Shown here in pieces: positions 63,717 through 64,000 of a DNA stretch of 64,000 nt. The number at the start of each line of letters is the position of its first letter. Within the stretch, counting starts at the first letter, position 1. The DNA is from Xiphias gladius (taxonomy: Eukaryota > Chordata > Actinopteri > Istiophoriformes > Xiphiidae), in contig NC_053419.1 in NCBI RefSeq assembly GCF_016859285.1, positions 11,062,501 to 11,126,500 on the forward strand, read 5' to 3'. The notes under the pieces were generated by a model that had not been told where the DNA came from, made no database searches, and worked only from the letters and a program-made list of their open reading frames with translations. The translations under genes and the position numbers were made by a program.

Positions 63717-64000
63717 CTAGAATGTAGGTGGAAAAGACGAATATATATATATGTTTGTCAGAGAATGTGAAATAAACCAAGATGCCTATGCAGCAAGGAA
63801 AATACAGAAATAGGAAAATTAGAAGACAAGTTGAGGATGACACAGAGGATAATATCATTTTCTTGGTGTATCAGCTCTGTAGTAGACACACTAATGATTG
63901 CAGCCGGCATTTGAGCAGAGGATAAGGTGAAGCAGGTGGAGGAAGGGTGGAAGTCCACAAAGGAATTAGCAGAGCAGCATAGAGGGATGGACAAATGGCA

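Noticed and set aside
62539..63858. The full 439-codon minus-strand open frame as one protein
   Set aside because: The first 47 codons are intron read-through (hydrophobic LIFLFLYF run) and the last part after GLER passes a strong donor (GAGAG|GTGAGA); only 62775-63716 is exonic.

Overview
The window is vertebrate nuclear DNA, most likely from a teleost fish. Evidence: split genes with GT-AG introns, proteins close to human orthologues, many (CA/TG)n tracts, and fish-type DNA-transposon debris (a Tc1-like fragment and hAT-like elements ending in TAGGGCTG/CAGCCCTA). It is not bacterial, so there are no operons, ribosome binding sites or CRISPR arrays to report.

Layout. (1) 1-3.7 kb, plus strand: 3' part of an adenosine A2A receptor gene (adora2a); its first coding exon lies left of the window. 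(2) 4.15-7.36 kb, plus: complete snrpd3 (SmD3 core spliceosomal protein). (3) About 8.2-27.7 kb, plus: complete camkk2 (calcium/calmodulin-dependent protein kinase kinase 2), with a 5' UTR exon, 17 constitutive coding exons, one doubtful optional coding exon, and a long 3' UTR. (4) 27.7-37.4 kb: intergenic, between convergent genes, with decayed transposons and a GC-rich patch carrying (CTG)10. (5) 37.4-63.7 kb, minus: the 3' thirteen coding exons (611 codons) of a larger gene. Its C-terminal region looks like a conserved vertebrate family, but I cannot name it. Its visible N-terminal part is a long Ser/His/Gln-rich segment. It contains a probable 6-nt microexon. The 5' end lies right of the window.

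The genes do not form one pathway: a Gs-coupled receptor, a spliceosome subunit, a kinase kinase, and an unnamed low-complexity protein. adora2a, snrpd3 and camkk2 are consecutive on the plus strand; the unnamed gene converges on camkk2.

Exon boundaries were set by reading frame, splice consensus and my memory of human orthologues. No alignment or transcript evidence was available. I found no convincing new molecular system. The most interesting points are the microexon, an apparent extra intron in extracellular loop 2 of the A2A receptor, a doubtful 54-nt camkk2 exon, and a perfect 22-bp inverted repeat at 60.2 kb.
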